Under the pieces are notes generated by a model. That model was not told the origin of the DNA. It saw only the letters and a list, made by a program, of their open reading frames with translations, and ran no database searches. DNA of 64,000 bases from Candidatus Palauibacter poriticola (GTDB taxonomy: Bacteria > Gemmatimonadota > Gemmatimonadetes > Palauibacterales > Palauibacteraceae): contig JAAXHJ010000041.1 of the NCBI GenBank assembly GCA_012270965.1, forward strand, positions 21,169 through 85,168, given 5' to 3'. Both the position numbers and the translations under genes were made by a program. Below, one piece after another: positions 19,186 to 28,092 of this stretch. How positions within the stretch are numbered: position 1 is the first letter of the stretch; every line of letters begins with the position of its first letter.

Positions 19186-19617
19186 CTGGTCTTCGACACC
19201 AACGTACTCGTGTACGCCGCGACCGAAGACTCGGACCTCCATCTCGCCTGCCGGCGGCGGCTGGAAGAGGCGCGTCGCGGGCCTTGGCCGTCCTTCCTCA
19301 CATGGAGCGTCTGTTACGAGTTCCTGCGCGTGACGACCCACCCGCGCGTGATGACGTCACCGCAGCGACCCGCGGAGGCTTGGCGCTTTCTTTCGGAACT
19401 ACTGAAGTCGCCCGGGATCGATCTCTTGACCGCCACCGAGCGTCACGCGGCCGTCTTGGCACAGACGATGGCGGAGCTGCCGGAGATCCGCGGCAGCCTG
19501 ATGCGCGACCTGCACACGGCCGTCCTGATGCGCGAGCACGGTGTGGGCCGGATTTGCACGCGCGACGCCGGCTTCCGTCGTTTTCCGTTCCTCCGCGTCA
19601 TCGATCCGCTGGCCTGA
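19186..19617 (+). CDS. PIN-domain (VapC-like) toxin
   Basis: VFDTNVLVYA...YEFLRV...RDLHTAVL...CTRDAGFRRFP acidic motifs; in-frame start is CTG at 19186, 4 nt after the antitoxin stop. Confidence 0.83.
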   Translation: MVFDTNVLVYAATEDSDLHLACRRRLEEARRGPWPSFLTWSVCYEFLRVTTHPRVMTSPQRPAEAWRFLSELLKSPGIDLLTATERHAAVLAQTMAELPEIRGSLMRDLHTAVLMREHGVGRICTRDAGFRRFPFLRVIDPLA

Positions 19618-19649
19618 CGCGGGGACGAATCGCTCTTGTTCCGTCGTCG

Positions 19650-20915
19650 CTACACGCGGGCGGCGATCACTCCGAGGAGGCGGTCGACGTCGGCGCGGTT
19701 GTTGAACATCGCGACGGCGGCGCGGAGGAGCGCCCCTCCCTCCTGGTAGGTGAAGAACACGCCCTCCGCCCGCAGCGCGTCCCCTAGTTCATCCGGATCC
19801 AACCCGTGGTAGAAGCTCACGATCGCCGACGGGTTGGCGGGCGGCGTGAACAGCTTCATTCCCAGATCCGCCGCGCCCTGCCGGAGCTGGCCCGCAAGCG
19901 CGTGCGTGTGCTCGGCGATCCGCTCCAAACCCACATCGCCGAGGAACCCGAGGGCGGCGTCCATCGCGGCGATCGGACCGTACGCCGGGTTCGCGTACTC
20001 GTACTTCCGCGCGTCGGTCTTCAGCCGGTACTGGTGCTCGGGGAGCGTCTCGGCCACGTGCCCGTGCCCGAAGCGGTCGGGCCGCATCCACTCGTGGTGC
20101 TCGCGGCGCACGTACAGCGGCGCGCAACCGAAGTCGGCGAAGAGCCACTTGTAGCCGTTGCCGCAGGCGAAGTCGACGCCCTCGTCGTGGAGGTTCGTGG
20201 GGAAGGTGCCGAACGCCTGGATGCCGTCGGCGAACAGGTAACCGCCGCGGGCATGCACGATCTCGGCCAGCGTCGGCAGGTCGTGCCGGAACCCGTTCCG
20301 GTTCGAGACCCATGCCACGCTGATGAGGCGCGTGCGGTCGTCGGTGTAGGCGTCGTAGTCCTCGGGAAGCGCGCGCCCCTCGCGCGAGGGGATGATCCGG
20401 AGTTCGACTCCGTGACGCCGCTCAAGCTCACGGTACACGACAAAGGCGGTGACGAAGTGGAGTTCGTCGATGACCACGTTGTCGCCCGGCTTCCAGTCGA
20501 TCGCCTTGGCCACCATGTTCTCGCCGTCGCTGGTCGAGAAGAGGAGCGCGGTCTCGTCCTCGTCCGCCCCGAACAGGCTCGCGAAGCGGCTGCGGGCGCG
20601 GGCCATGGCCCGTCCGCGACTCCCCGGATCGTTGTAGCTGAGCTTCTCGTCCGCGTACGCGACGAGCGCCTCGTGGACGGGACGCGGGAGCGGCCCCGTG
20701 GAGGCCGTGTTCAAGTACGCGAACTCCTCGGTGACCGGGAACTGATCCCGGATGCCGAGCGGGTCGTCATCCGCACGAGAGCCATCGGTCGGACCCGCCC
20801 TCCGTTCGGCGTTCGCGGCCCTCGGGTCGGTCGCGGCGAGGGCAGGCGCGGCGGGCAAGACCAGCCCCGCGGCGGCGGTCGTCTTGACGAAGTTGCGGCG
20901 GCTCCACGCGTTCAT
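19650..20915 (-). CDS. Aminotransferase class V (PLP-dependent), Tat-exported
   Basis: Tat-like RRNFVKTTAAAGLVLP; GGYLFADGIQAFGTFPTNLHDEGVDFACGNGYKWLFADFG. Confidence 0.88.
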   Translation of the reverse strand: MNAWSRRNFVKTTAAAGLVLPAAPALAATDPRAANAERRAGPTDGSRADDDPLGIRDQFPVTEEFAYLNTASTGPLPRPVHEALVAYADEKLSYNDPGSRGRAMARARSRFASLFGADEDETALLFSTSDGENMVAKAIDWKPGDNVVIDELHFVTAFVVYRELERRHGVELRIIPSREGRALPEDYDAYTDDRTRLISVAWVSNRNGFRHDLPTLAEIVHARGGYLFADGIQAFGTFPTNLHDEGVDFACGNGYKWLFADFGCAPLYVRREHHEWMRPDRFGHGHVAETLPEHQYRLKTDARKYEYANPAYGPIAAMDAALGFLGDVGLERIAEHTHALAGQLRQGAADLGMKLFTPPANPSAIVSFYHGLDPDELGDALRAEGVFFTYQEGGALLRAAVAMFNNRADVDRLLGVIAARV

Positions 20916-21282
20916 CGATCCCTCCTAACCCCTCTCGTGTGCGGCTCGTCACGGCCTCTCGGAACGTACGTGGGGACACGGTGCCCGGGACAGCGGTCCC
21001 CGGTTGGGATCAGCGCATCCTTCGCCTCGTCCCTGACGATTGACTCCCACCAAACCTGCGCGGCGGGATCCTCGGCAAGCGGATGCTCCTCGAGTTCACT
21101 CTCGCCACAAGCTTGACGATGCGGGTCGTTGGTGCTCGGCCCATGGCTGGATTCTCCTCGCTGCGAGTCGTGCAGGGATTCCTGCGATTACGCCCAGTCT
21201 CCGTCAAGCCGTCGACCGACCCGTGGACCAGAGCCCTCCGTCGTGCCTAAAATCCGCGGACCGTCTCATCTCTCCATTCTCC

Positions 21283-21846
21283 ATGAATCGGAACGGGAGC
21301 CGCGCCATGTCGAAGCTCGTCGTCACCGTCCTCGCGGGTGGAACGCTCTGGGCCGGGGTATCCGCCGCAGCGCCGAAGCGCACGCAAGACAATCCGCCGG
21401 CCACCTACATCTCCGCCGCGGACATCCTCGCCACGATCGCGAAGGCGCCGGAGGGCCGGGTCAGCGACCAGCAGATTCGGCACATCGACGCGGGCGGACA
21501 CAACGCCGGCGTCGGTGTCGTCCAGCGCCCGCCCACCACCTCGCTCGGGGCGATCCGGCACCACAAGCAGACCGAGGTCTACTATGTCGTCTCCGGCCGC
21601 GGCACGCTGGTGACGGGCGGCGCGCTTTCGAACGCGCGCGATCTCGACCCCGAGGGACAGACCGTGCGCACGCTCACCGGCCCCAGTTCCGTGGGCGGGA
21701 TCGTGGGCGGGGAGCGCCAGGAAATCGGCCCCGGCGACATGCTCATCATTCCGGCGGGTTCGCCGCACGGCTTCAGCGAAATCACGGAGACGATCACCTA
21801 CATCGTCGTGCGCGTGGACCCCGAGCAACTCGTCGAGCTAAAGTAG
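21283..21846 (+). CDS. Secreted cupin-domain protein
   Basis: HHKQTEVYYVVSGRGTLVTGG and GDMLIIPAGSPHGFSE cupin motifs; N-terminal signal. Confidence 0.85.
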   Translation: MNRNGSRAMSKLVVTVLAGGTLWAGVSAAAPKRTQDNPPATYISAADILATIAKAPEGRVSDQQIRHIDAGGHNAGVGVVQRPPTTSLGAIRHHKQTEVYYVVSGRGTLVTGGALSNARDLDPEGQTVRTLTGPSSVGGIVGGERQEIGPGDMLIIPAGSPHGFSEITETITYIVVRVDPEQLVELK

Positions 21847-22002
21847 CGAGATCCTGCGTACCGTCGTCAGCGGGCGCGCGACATACGAAGCTTGAGGAGG
21901 CGTGAGCGTTCGGCGCGCGCGAACCTCTTGACGAGGCGCGCGCGTTCGGCACGAGCTGGGCACGAGCGCTGGGCACGAGCGAACCCTTGTGAGGAGGCGA
22001 AG

Positions 22003-23709
22003 ATGAGCGAGGTCAATCGCCGGGAGTTCATGGCCCTCTCCGGGCTTGCGGCCGGGGGCGCGGCCCTGGCCGGCTGCGGGACGCGGGGCGGGAGCGGCGG
22101 GCAAGGTGGCGCCGGCGACTCCGCGCACGCGGACCAGGTCGTGACGAACGCCACCGTCTACACGGTGGACGACGCGAACCCGCGAGCGGAGGCGCTCGCC
22201 GTGAAGAGCGGCCGTTTCCTCGCCGTGGGATCGAACGCCGACATCGTGAACCTCGCCGGACCCGGCACGGAGCGCATCGACGTCGGCGGCGGCACCGTCG
22301 TCCCCGGCTTCATCGATTCGCACAACCATCCCTCCTCCGCGGGCATGCGCCATCTCACCGAGGTCGACATGAACATCCGCACGATCGAGGGGATGAAGTC
22401 CGCGCTCCGCGAGCGGGCGCAGAACACGCCTCCGGGCGAGTGGGTCGTCGGCTTCCTGTACGACGACACAAAGATCGAGGAGGGGCGTCCGCTCAACCGG
22501 CGCGACATCGACGAGGCCGTCCCCGGCCACCCGGTACAGGTCACGCACCGGGGCGGACACACGAGCGTCTACAACTCGAAGGCGTTCGAACTGGCGGGGA
22601 TCACCGTGGACACGACGGATCCGCCCGGCGGGCACTTCTACCGCGAGGACGGCGAACTCACGGGCAAGGTCGCCGAACTCGCGCGCCTCCCGCTGCAGCG
22701 CCTCGTCCCCGGCGGGAGCACGCGGGAGGAACGACAGGCCGGCGTCGCCCTCATCGGAGAGCTGATGTCCGCCGCCGGCATCACCTCGGTCCACGAGACG
22801 GGCGGGAGCAGCCAGGGCCTGACCGCGCTTCAGGACGCCTACGACGCGGGGGATCTCCGCTTCCGCATGTACTATTTCCCCTCCGGGCGCGGTCTCCTGT
22901 TCGCGGCGCTGAAGCAGGCCGGGATCCGTACCGGCTTCGGCGATGAGAACCTCCGCATCGGCGCCGTCAAGTACGGTGCTGACGGGTCCGCCTCCGAGCG
23001 CACGATGGCGATGCGCACCCCGTACATCGGACGCCCGGACGACTACGGCATCCTCACCATGACGCAGGAGGAGATCCACGAGGCGGTGGACGACGCGGTA
23101 CGGGCCGGCTTCCAGATCGGGATCCACGCCAACGGCGACAAGACGATCGACATGTGCCTCAACGCGTACGAGCGCGCGCAGCGCGAGATGCCGCAGGCCG
23201 ACCCCCGCTTCCGCCTCGAGCACTGCTCGCTCGTGGACGATCCCCTTCTGCAGCGCATCAAGGACATCGGCGCCATCCCCACCCCCTTCTACACCTACGT
23301 CCACTTCCACGGGAACAAGTGGGGGGAATACGGGCCGGCGAAGATGGAATGGATGTTCGCGCACCGCCGCTTCCTCGACTACGACATCCCCGTGGCGGGG
23401 GCCTCCGACTACCCGCCGGGGCCTTTCGAGGCGCTGATGGCGATCCAGAGCATGGTCACGCGCACGGACATGCAGGGACGCGAATGGGGGCCGAGCCAGA
23501 AGATCTCCGTCCCCGAGGCGCTCCGCATCTGCACGATCAACGGAGCCCACGCCTCCTTCGAGGAAGACATCAAGGGCTCGATCACCGCGGGGAAGCTGGC
23601 CGACTACGTCATTCTCGGCGACGACCCGCATACGGCCGATCCCTACGCGATCAAGGAGATCGACGTCGTCCGCACCGTCCTCGGCGGCCGCACGACCCAC
23701 GAGGCTTAG
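22003..23709 (+). CDS. Amidohydrolase (YtcJ-like), Tat/lipoprotein signal
   Basis: NRREFMALSGLAAGGAALAGC; TVVPGFIDSHNHP metal site; upstream AGGAGG-like RBS. Confidence 0.88.
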   Translation: MSEVNRREFMALSGLAAGGAALAGCGTRGGSGGQGGAGDSAHADQVVTNATVYTVDDANPRAEALAVKSGRFLAVGSNADIVNLAGPGTERIDVGGGTVVPGFIDSHNHPSSAGMRHLTEVDMNIRTIEGMKSALRERAQNTPPGEWVVGFLYDDTKIEEGRPLNRRDIDEAVPGHPVQVTHRGGHTSVYNSKAFELAGITVDTTDPPGGHFYREDGELTGKVAELARLPLQRLVPGGSTREERQAGVALIGELMSAAGITSVHETGGSSQGLTALQDAYDAGDLRFRMYYFPSGRGLLFAALKQAGIRTGFGDENLRIGAVKYGADGSASERTMAMRTPYIGRPDDYGILTMTQEEIHEAVDDAVRAGFQIGIHANGDKTIDMCLNAYERAQREMPQADPRFRLEHCSLVDDPLLQRIKDIGAIPTPFYTYVHFHGNKWGEYGPAKMEWMFAHRRFLDYDIPVAGASDYPPGPFEALMAIQSMVTRTDMQGREWGPSQKISVPEALRICTINGAHASFEEDIKGSITAGKLADYVILGDDPHTADPYAIKEIDVVRTVLGGRTTHEA

Positions 23710-23802
23710 CTTACCGCCCTTGGCGAGCCCCCGCGCCGGCGCGAGACAGCCGCTTCGCTGGCGACGGCCGCACGTCGATGCGGCGGGCGGGCAGGTGTCG
23801 AC

Positions 23803-23823
23803 TCAGAATATCTTACTTTCTGA
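23803..23823 (+). promoter_or_regulatory. Candidate TA operator: TCAGAA-N9-TTCTGA
   Basis: Perfect 6-bp arms in an AT-rich patch, 40 bp 5' of the AbrB-type antitoxin ATG. Confidence 0.35.
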
Positions 23824-23863
23824 ATTATCGGACTCCGCCGTCGATGATCGAGGGGGGCGAGCG

Positions 23864-24088
23864 ATGGAAGTCTCAAGGATCACGGCCCGCGGGCAGACGA
23901 CGATCCCGAAGAGGATTCGTGAGCAGGCGAATCTCTCGGAGGGCGATCTCCTGTCGTTCGAAGTCAGGGACGATCACCTGCGGGTCCACAAGATCTCACC
24001 CGACCGGGACGGTTACCTGCACGCCGTATCGGAGGGATTGAACGAATGGTCCTCACCCGAGGACGAGGACGCGTGGCGTGACCTTTGA
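23864..24088 (+). CDS. AbrB/MazE/SpoVT-family antitoxin
   Basis: MEVSRITARGQTTIPKRIREQANLSEGDLLSFEV swapped-hairpin motif. Confidence 0.9.
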   Translation: MEVSRITARGQTTIPKRIREQANLSEGDLLSFEVRDDHLRVHKISPDRDGYLHAVSEGLNEWSSPEDEDAWRDL

Positions 24089-24386
24089 GCCGTACGATGT
24101 CGTCGTCGTTCCCTTCCCCTTGACGGACGAACGGGCGTCCCGGCGGCGACCGGCGCTCATCGTCTCGTCGGAGAGCTTCCACGTGGAACACGGACAATCG
24201 GTTCGCTTCAAGCTCTTCGCGCTCGATCACTCCCTGATCCTCCGCACCGTCGGCAGGCTGGCCGAACGTGACCTTGTGGCCGCGAGCGAGGCTCTCACGC
24301 GCGTGCTGGCGTGCGATCCGCCGGCCGCTGCGGACAGTGCGCTCGCCGAACCGACGAACCCGAACCGGAACCCACCCAACCTGTAG
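24078..24386 (+). CDS. MazF/PemK-family toxin with apparent internal deletion
   Basis: MTFEPYDVVVVPFPLTDERASRRRPALIVS and SVRFKLFALDHSLILRTVGRL match the two ends of PemK-like toxins; the usual intervening ~30 aa with the xMITxA motif is absent. Confidence 0.75.
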   Translation: MTFEPYDVVVVPFPLTDERASRRRPALIVSSESFHVEHGQSVRFKLFALDHSLILRTVGRLAERDLVAASEALTRVLACDPPAAADSALAEPTNPNRNPPNL

Positions 24387-24398
24387 CCTGGAGTCGTC

Positions 24399-25178
24399 AT
24401 GAGTGACGTTCTTCTCGTCGAAAAACTCGACGGACACATCGCCAAGCTCACGGTCAACCGGCCGGAGAAACTCAACGCGCTGAACGGCGCCGTGCGCTGC
24501 GCCATCTTCGGCGCCCTCGACCGCCTGGCGGCCGACGACGAAGTCCGCGTCGTCGTCATCACGGGGGCGGGCGACCGCTCCTTCATCGCGGGGGCCGACA
24601 TCTCGGAGTTCAAGGACGCGCGTCCGGTCGAGCAGTACCGCAGCATGACCCGCGGCGACATGTACAGCGCGATCGAATCCTTCCCCAAGCCCGTCATCGC
24701 GATGATCAACGGTTTCTGCCTCGGCGGCGGTTGCGAACTCGCCATGTCGTGCGACATGCGCGTGGCCTCGACCTCGGCTCGCATCGGCCAGCCGGAGATC
24801 AACCTCGGACTCATCCCCGGCGCCGGGGGCACGCAGCGCCTCCCCCGCCTGGTCGGCGAGGGCTGGGCGATGCGGCTGGTGATGAGCGGCGAGTTGATCT
24901 CGGGGGAGAAGGCGGAGCAGATCGGCCTTGTGGAGGCCGCGGTCGCCCCGGAGGGGCTCGAGGACCATGTGATGGAACTCGCGTCGAACATCGCGAGCCG
25001 CAGTCCCGTCGCGCTTCAGGCCGCCAAGGAGTCCATCCTCGCCGCGCGGCGGATGCCGCTGGACGAGGGGCTCAAGTTCGAGCGGAGCTGGTTCGCGCTC
25101 CTCTTCTCGACGGACGACATGGCGGAGGGCGTGGGCGCCTTCCTGGAGAAGCGGAAGCCCGAGTTCAGGGGTTCCTGA
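24399..25178 (+). CDS. Enoyl-CoA hydratase/isomerase
   Basis: ITGAGDRSFIAGADISEF and FCLGGGCELAMSCDMRVAS crotonase motifs. Confidence 0.93.
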   Translation: MSDVLLVEKLDGHIAKLTVNRPEKLNALNGAVRCAIFGALDRLAADDEVRVVVITGAGDRSFIAGADISEFKDARPVEQYRSMTRGDMYSAIESFPKPVIAMINGFCLGGGCELAMSCDMRVASTSARIGQPEINLGLIPGAGGTQRLPRLVGEGWAMRLVMSGELISGEKAEQIGLVEAAVAPEGLEDHVMELASNIASRSPVALQAAKESILAARRMPLDEGLKFERSWFALLFSTDDMAEGVGAFLEKRKPEFRGS

Positions 25179-25338
25179 TCCTAAGCGGGATCCTCAGGGG
25201 ATTCCGGCGGCACCCGGACTGCCCGGCGCGGCTGCAGCCGGTGGCGGTTCGGCTGTCAGCGCGCGGCGGGTTGGCAGCCCGTGCCGGAGCCTCGCTGCGT
25301 GCGAGCGGCGCTGACGCGGGGAATTGCCGCGGGCGGCT

Positions 25339-25596
25339 CTATGGCCCCGGCGTCACGACGCTGACGAAGCGGCGGCCTCGTCGGCGGTGGAACTCGACCT
25401 GTCCATCGGCGAGGGCGAACAGCGTGTCATCCTTCCCCCGGCCGACGTTGCGGCCCGGGTGGAAGGGCGTGCCCCGCTGCCGGATGAGGATGTTGCCCGC
25501 GACCACATACTCGCCGCCGTAGCGCTTGACGCCGAGGTACTGCGGGTTCGAGTCGCGTCCGTTGCGGCTGGAGCCGACACCTTTCTTGTGCGCCAT
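25339..25596 (-). CDS. rpmA: 50S ribosomal protein L27
   Basis: [48 protein letters not shown]. Confidence 0.97.
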   Translation of the reverse strand: MAHKKGVGSSRNGRDSNPQYLGVKRYGGEYVVAGNILIRQRGTPFHPGRNVGRGKDDTLFALADGQVEFHRRRGRRFVSVVTPGP

Positions 25597-26165
25597 CAGT
25601 CGCCTTCCTTCGCCGCAATGGCCCCGTCCGCATCGCCCTTGAGGATGCGGCCGTCCTTGCCCGTCCCCTTGATCGCGCCCGAGTCGAGCCCATGCTCCTC
25701 GGCCAGCTTCCGCGCGACGGGCGTAAGGTCCACCGGTGCCGACTCGGCGGCCTCGGACTCCGGAGCCGCGTCGGGCGCGGTTTCGGCCTTCGAAGTGGCG
25801 TCCGGCGCGGCCTCCCCGGGCACCGGCTCAGCCACCGCTTCCCGCGGCTCGCCGGGCAGTTCGATGCCGAGGATGCGGATCTCCGTGTAGCCCTGGCGGT
25901 GTCCCTGCTTCCGCCGGTAGCCCTTCCGCCGCTTCATCTTGTAGACGACGATCTTCTCGCCGCGCCCGTGGCTCACGATCTCGGCCGCGACCGAGGCTCC
26001 CGCCACGCACGGGGCTCCGACGTGAACGTCCCCGTCCCGCTCGGCGAGCAGCACGTCGCCGAACTTGACCGTATCCCCAGGCTCCGCGTCGAGGGAGGGG
26101 ATGCGGAGCACCGCGTCCTCCACCGCTCGAAACTGCTTTCCCTGAGCCTTGAAAATTGCGTACAT
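25596..26165 (-). CDS. rplU: 50S ribosomal protein L21 with C-terminal E3-binding-like extension
   Basis: [16 protein letters not shown]...[26 protein letters not shown] (L21), Ala/Glu/Pro linker, then [29 protein letters not shown]. Confidence 0.95.
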   Translation of the reverse strand: MYAIFKAQGKQFRAVEDAVLRIPSLDAEPGDTVKFGDVLLAERDGDVHVGAPCVAGASVAAEIVSHGRGEKIVVYKMKRRKGYRRKQGHRQGYTEIRILGIELPGEPREAVAEPVPGEAAPDATSKAETAPDAAPESEAAESAPVDLTPVARKLAEEHGLDSGAIKGTGKDGRILKGDADGAIAAKEGD

Positions 26166-26210
26166 ATCGTCAGTTCACCACCGGAATCCCACGAATTGCG
26201 AGCCGCTGAG

Positions 26211-26237
26211 ATTATCCGCACCGGGCGGATGTGTCAA
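26211..26237 (-). promoter_or_regulatory. Candidate sigma-70 promoter for rplU-rpmA
   Basis: Minus strand TTGACA-N15-GATAAT about 46 nt upstream of the rplU ATG; spacer is shorter than ideal. Confidence 0.4.
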
Positions 26238-26358
26238 ACAAAACGGCGCGGCTCCGATACGTCCCCACAACGTCGCCACGGCCAGCGACGGCTCGTTCCG
26301 ACATGCCTGTGAGACTCCCCGTCTCAGTCCGGCGGGGTGGCCGACCCAGCGGCCACCG

Positions 26359-27927
26359 TTAGCCCGTAACGTACTTCTTCGTGACGTCGGCGTCGGCCGG
26401 GTGGGCGAGGAGCCGGAACTCGTCGAGACCCAGGAGAGGATTGTCGCGCAGATCGATCGCGATCCCGCCGCGGTTCCTCATGCGGCCCAGGAACTCGCGC
26501 TCGCGCTCCAGCAGGTGGAGGGCGATCACCGGGTGGGTGAGGATCGTGATCCCGCTCTCCCGCCCGGCCGCGGCGACCCTGTCCAACGCCCGCTCCAGAC
26601 GGCGCACCACCGTCTCGGAGGCGAGGATTCTCCCCGCGCCCTCGCAATACGGACACGGTTCCATCATGCGCTGGTGCAGGCTGGGGCTCACGCGCTGGCG
26701 GCTGAGCTGGAGCAGCCCGAGTTCCGAGAGTCCGAACACCTTCGTGCGCGCGCGGTCATGGCCCACGAGCGTCCTCATCTGTTGCACGACCTTGTTGCGG
26801 GACTCCTCCTCGTCCATGTCGATGAAGTCGATGACGATGATCCCGCCCACGTCGCGCAGACGGAGCTGGCGGGCGATCTCCTCCGCCGCCTCGAGGTTCG
26901 TCTTGAGGATGGTCTTCGCCGGGTCGCGGCGGCCCGTGTAACGCCCCGTGTTCACGTCGATGGAGACGAGGGCCTCGGTCTGTTCGATCACGACATGGCC
27001 GCCGGATTTCAGGTGGACGGTACGGCGGAAGGCGCGCCGGATCTCCTCCTCGATCCCGAACTCGTCGAAGATCGGCGCCGCGCCGTCGTACCGGCTCACC
27101 CGCTTGAGCAGATCCGGGTCCACCTGTCCCAGATAGGAGCGGATCTCGTGGTACAGTTCCGCCGAATCGACCGTGAGCAGGTCGATCCGGTCGCTGAACA
27201 GGTCGCGGATGATGCCGGACGTCAGACGCGCGTCCTGGTACGCGAGGGCCGGCGCCTTCATCCCCTGCTGCCGGCGCCGCACCTTCCGCCACGTCTTGCG
27301 CAGCGACTTGAGTTCCCGCTCGCAGCCCTCCTTCGTCAACTCCTCGCCGACGGTTCGGACGATGACGCCGCCATCGCCGCCGAGGACGTCCCGCACCATG
27401 CTCCGCAGGCGGACGCGCGTCTCCCGGTCGGCGATCTTGCGGCTGACGCCGACGTTGGAGGAGTCCGGGATGTACACGAGGAAGCGCCCCGGGAGGGAAA
27501 CCTGCGTCGTCACGCGGGCCCCCTTCGTGCCGATGGGCTCCTTCACGACCTGGACGAGGAGCGTCTGACCCTTGCGGATCGCTTCCTCGATGCGGGGAGC
27601 GTTCTCGTTGCGCGTCCTCCGGCGCCCTTCATTCCGATCCCGTACCCCGTTCCCCTCTCCCTCGGGATCTTCGTCGGACTGTAGGTCGGAGGCGTGCAGG
27701 AAGGCGGACTTCTCGGCGCCGATGTCGACGAAGGCGGCCTGAAGTCCGGGCACGATCGCCTCGACCACGCCGAGATAGATATCGCCGGCGATGCGGCGCT
27801 CGTCGGGCCGTTCGTACATCAGTTCGACGAGCCTGCGGTCTTCTACGATCGCGACGCGTTTCTCGCGGGTCGTGGCGTTTACGACGATCTCGCGGCGCAC
27901 GTCAGCGCGCGCGCGGGTTCGCCGCAC
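26359..27927 (-). CDS. rng: Ribonuclease E/G family protein
   Basis: YLGVVEAIVPGLQAAFVDIGAEKSAFLHASDL (S1), VSIDVNTGRYTGRRDPAKTILKTNLEAAEEIARQLRLRDVGGIIVIDFIDM, CPYCEGAGRI. Confidence 0.93.
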   Translation of the reverse strand: MRRTRARADVRREIVVNATTREKRVAIVEDRRLVELMYERPDERRIAGDIYLGVVEAIVPGLQAAFVDIGAEKSAFLHASDLQSDEDPEGEGNGVRDRNEGRRRTRNENAPRIEEAIRKGQTLLVQVVKEPIGTKGARVTTQVSLPGRFLVYIPDSSNVGVSRKIADRETRVRLRSMVRDVLGGDGGVIVRTVGEELTKEGCERELKSLRKTWRKVRRRQQGMKAPALAYQDARLTSGIIRDLFSDRIDLLTVDSAELYHEIRSYLGQVDPDLLKRVSRYDGAAPIFDEFGIEEEIRRAFRRTVHLKSGGHVVIEQTEALVSIDVNTGRYTGRRDPAKTILKTNLEAAEEIARQLRLRDVGGIIVIDFIDMDEEESRNKVVQQMRTLVGHDRARTKVFGLSELGLLQLSRQRVSPSLHQRMMEPCPYCEGAGRILASETVVRRLERALDRVAAAGRESGITILTHPVIALHLLEREREFLGRMRNRGGIAIDLRDNPLLGLDEFRLLAHPADADVTKKYVTG

Positions 27928-28092
27928 CCGATTGTGTTACCAGAGGGCTGGCATCCTGTAAGACTCGATTCTTCGCTGCGAACCGCCGGCCGCTGACCGG
28001 GGGTTCGTGTATCTATTCGTTACTGCCCTGTTTTTTTCCGCCCCGTTTCCGCTGACAGCCCGTGACGCGCGGCTGAAGCGGCTCCACCCAAA

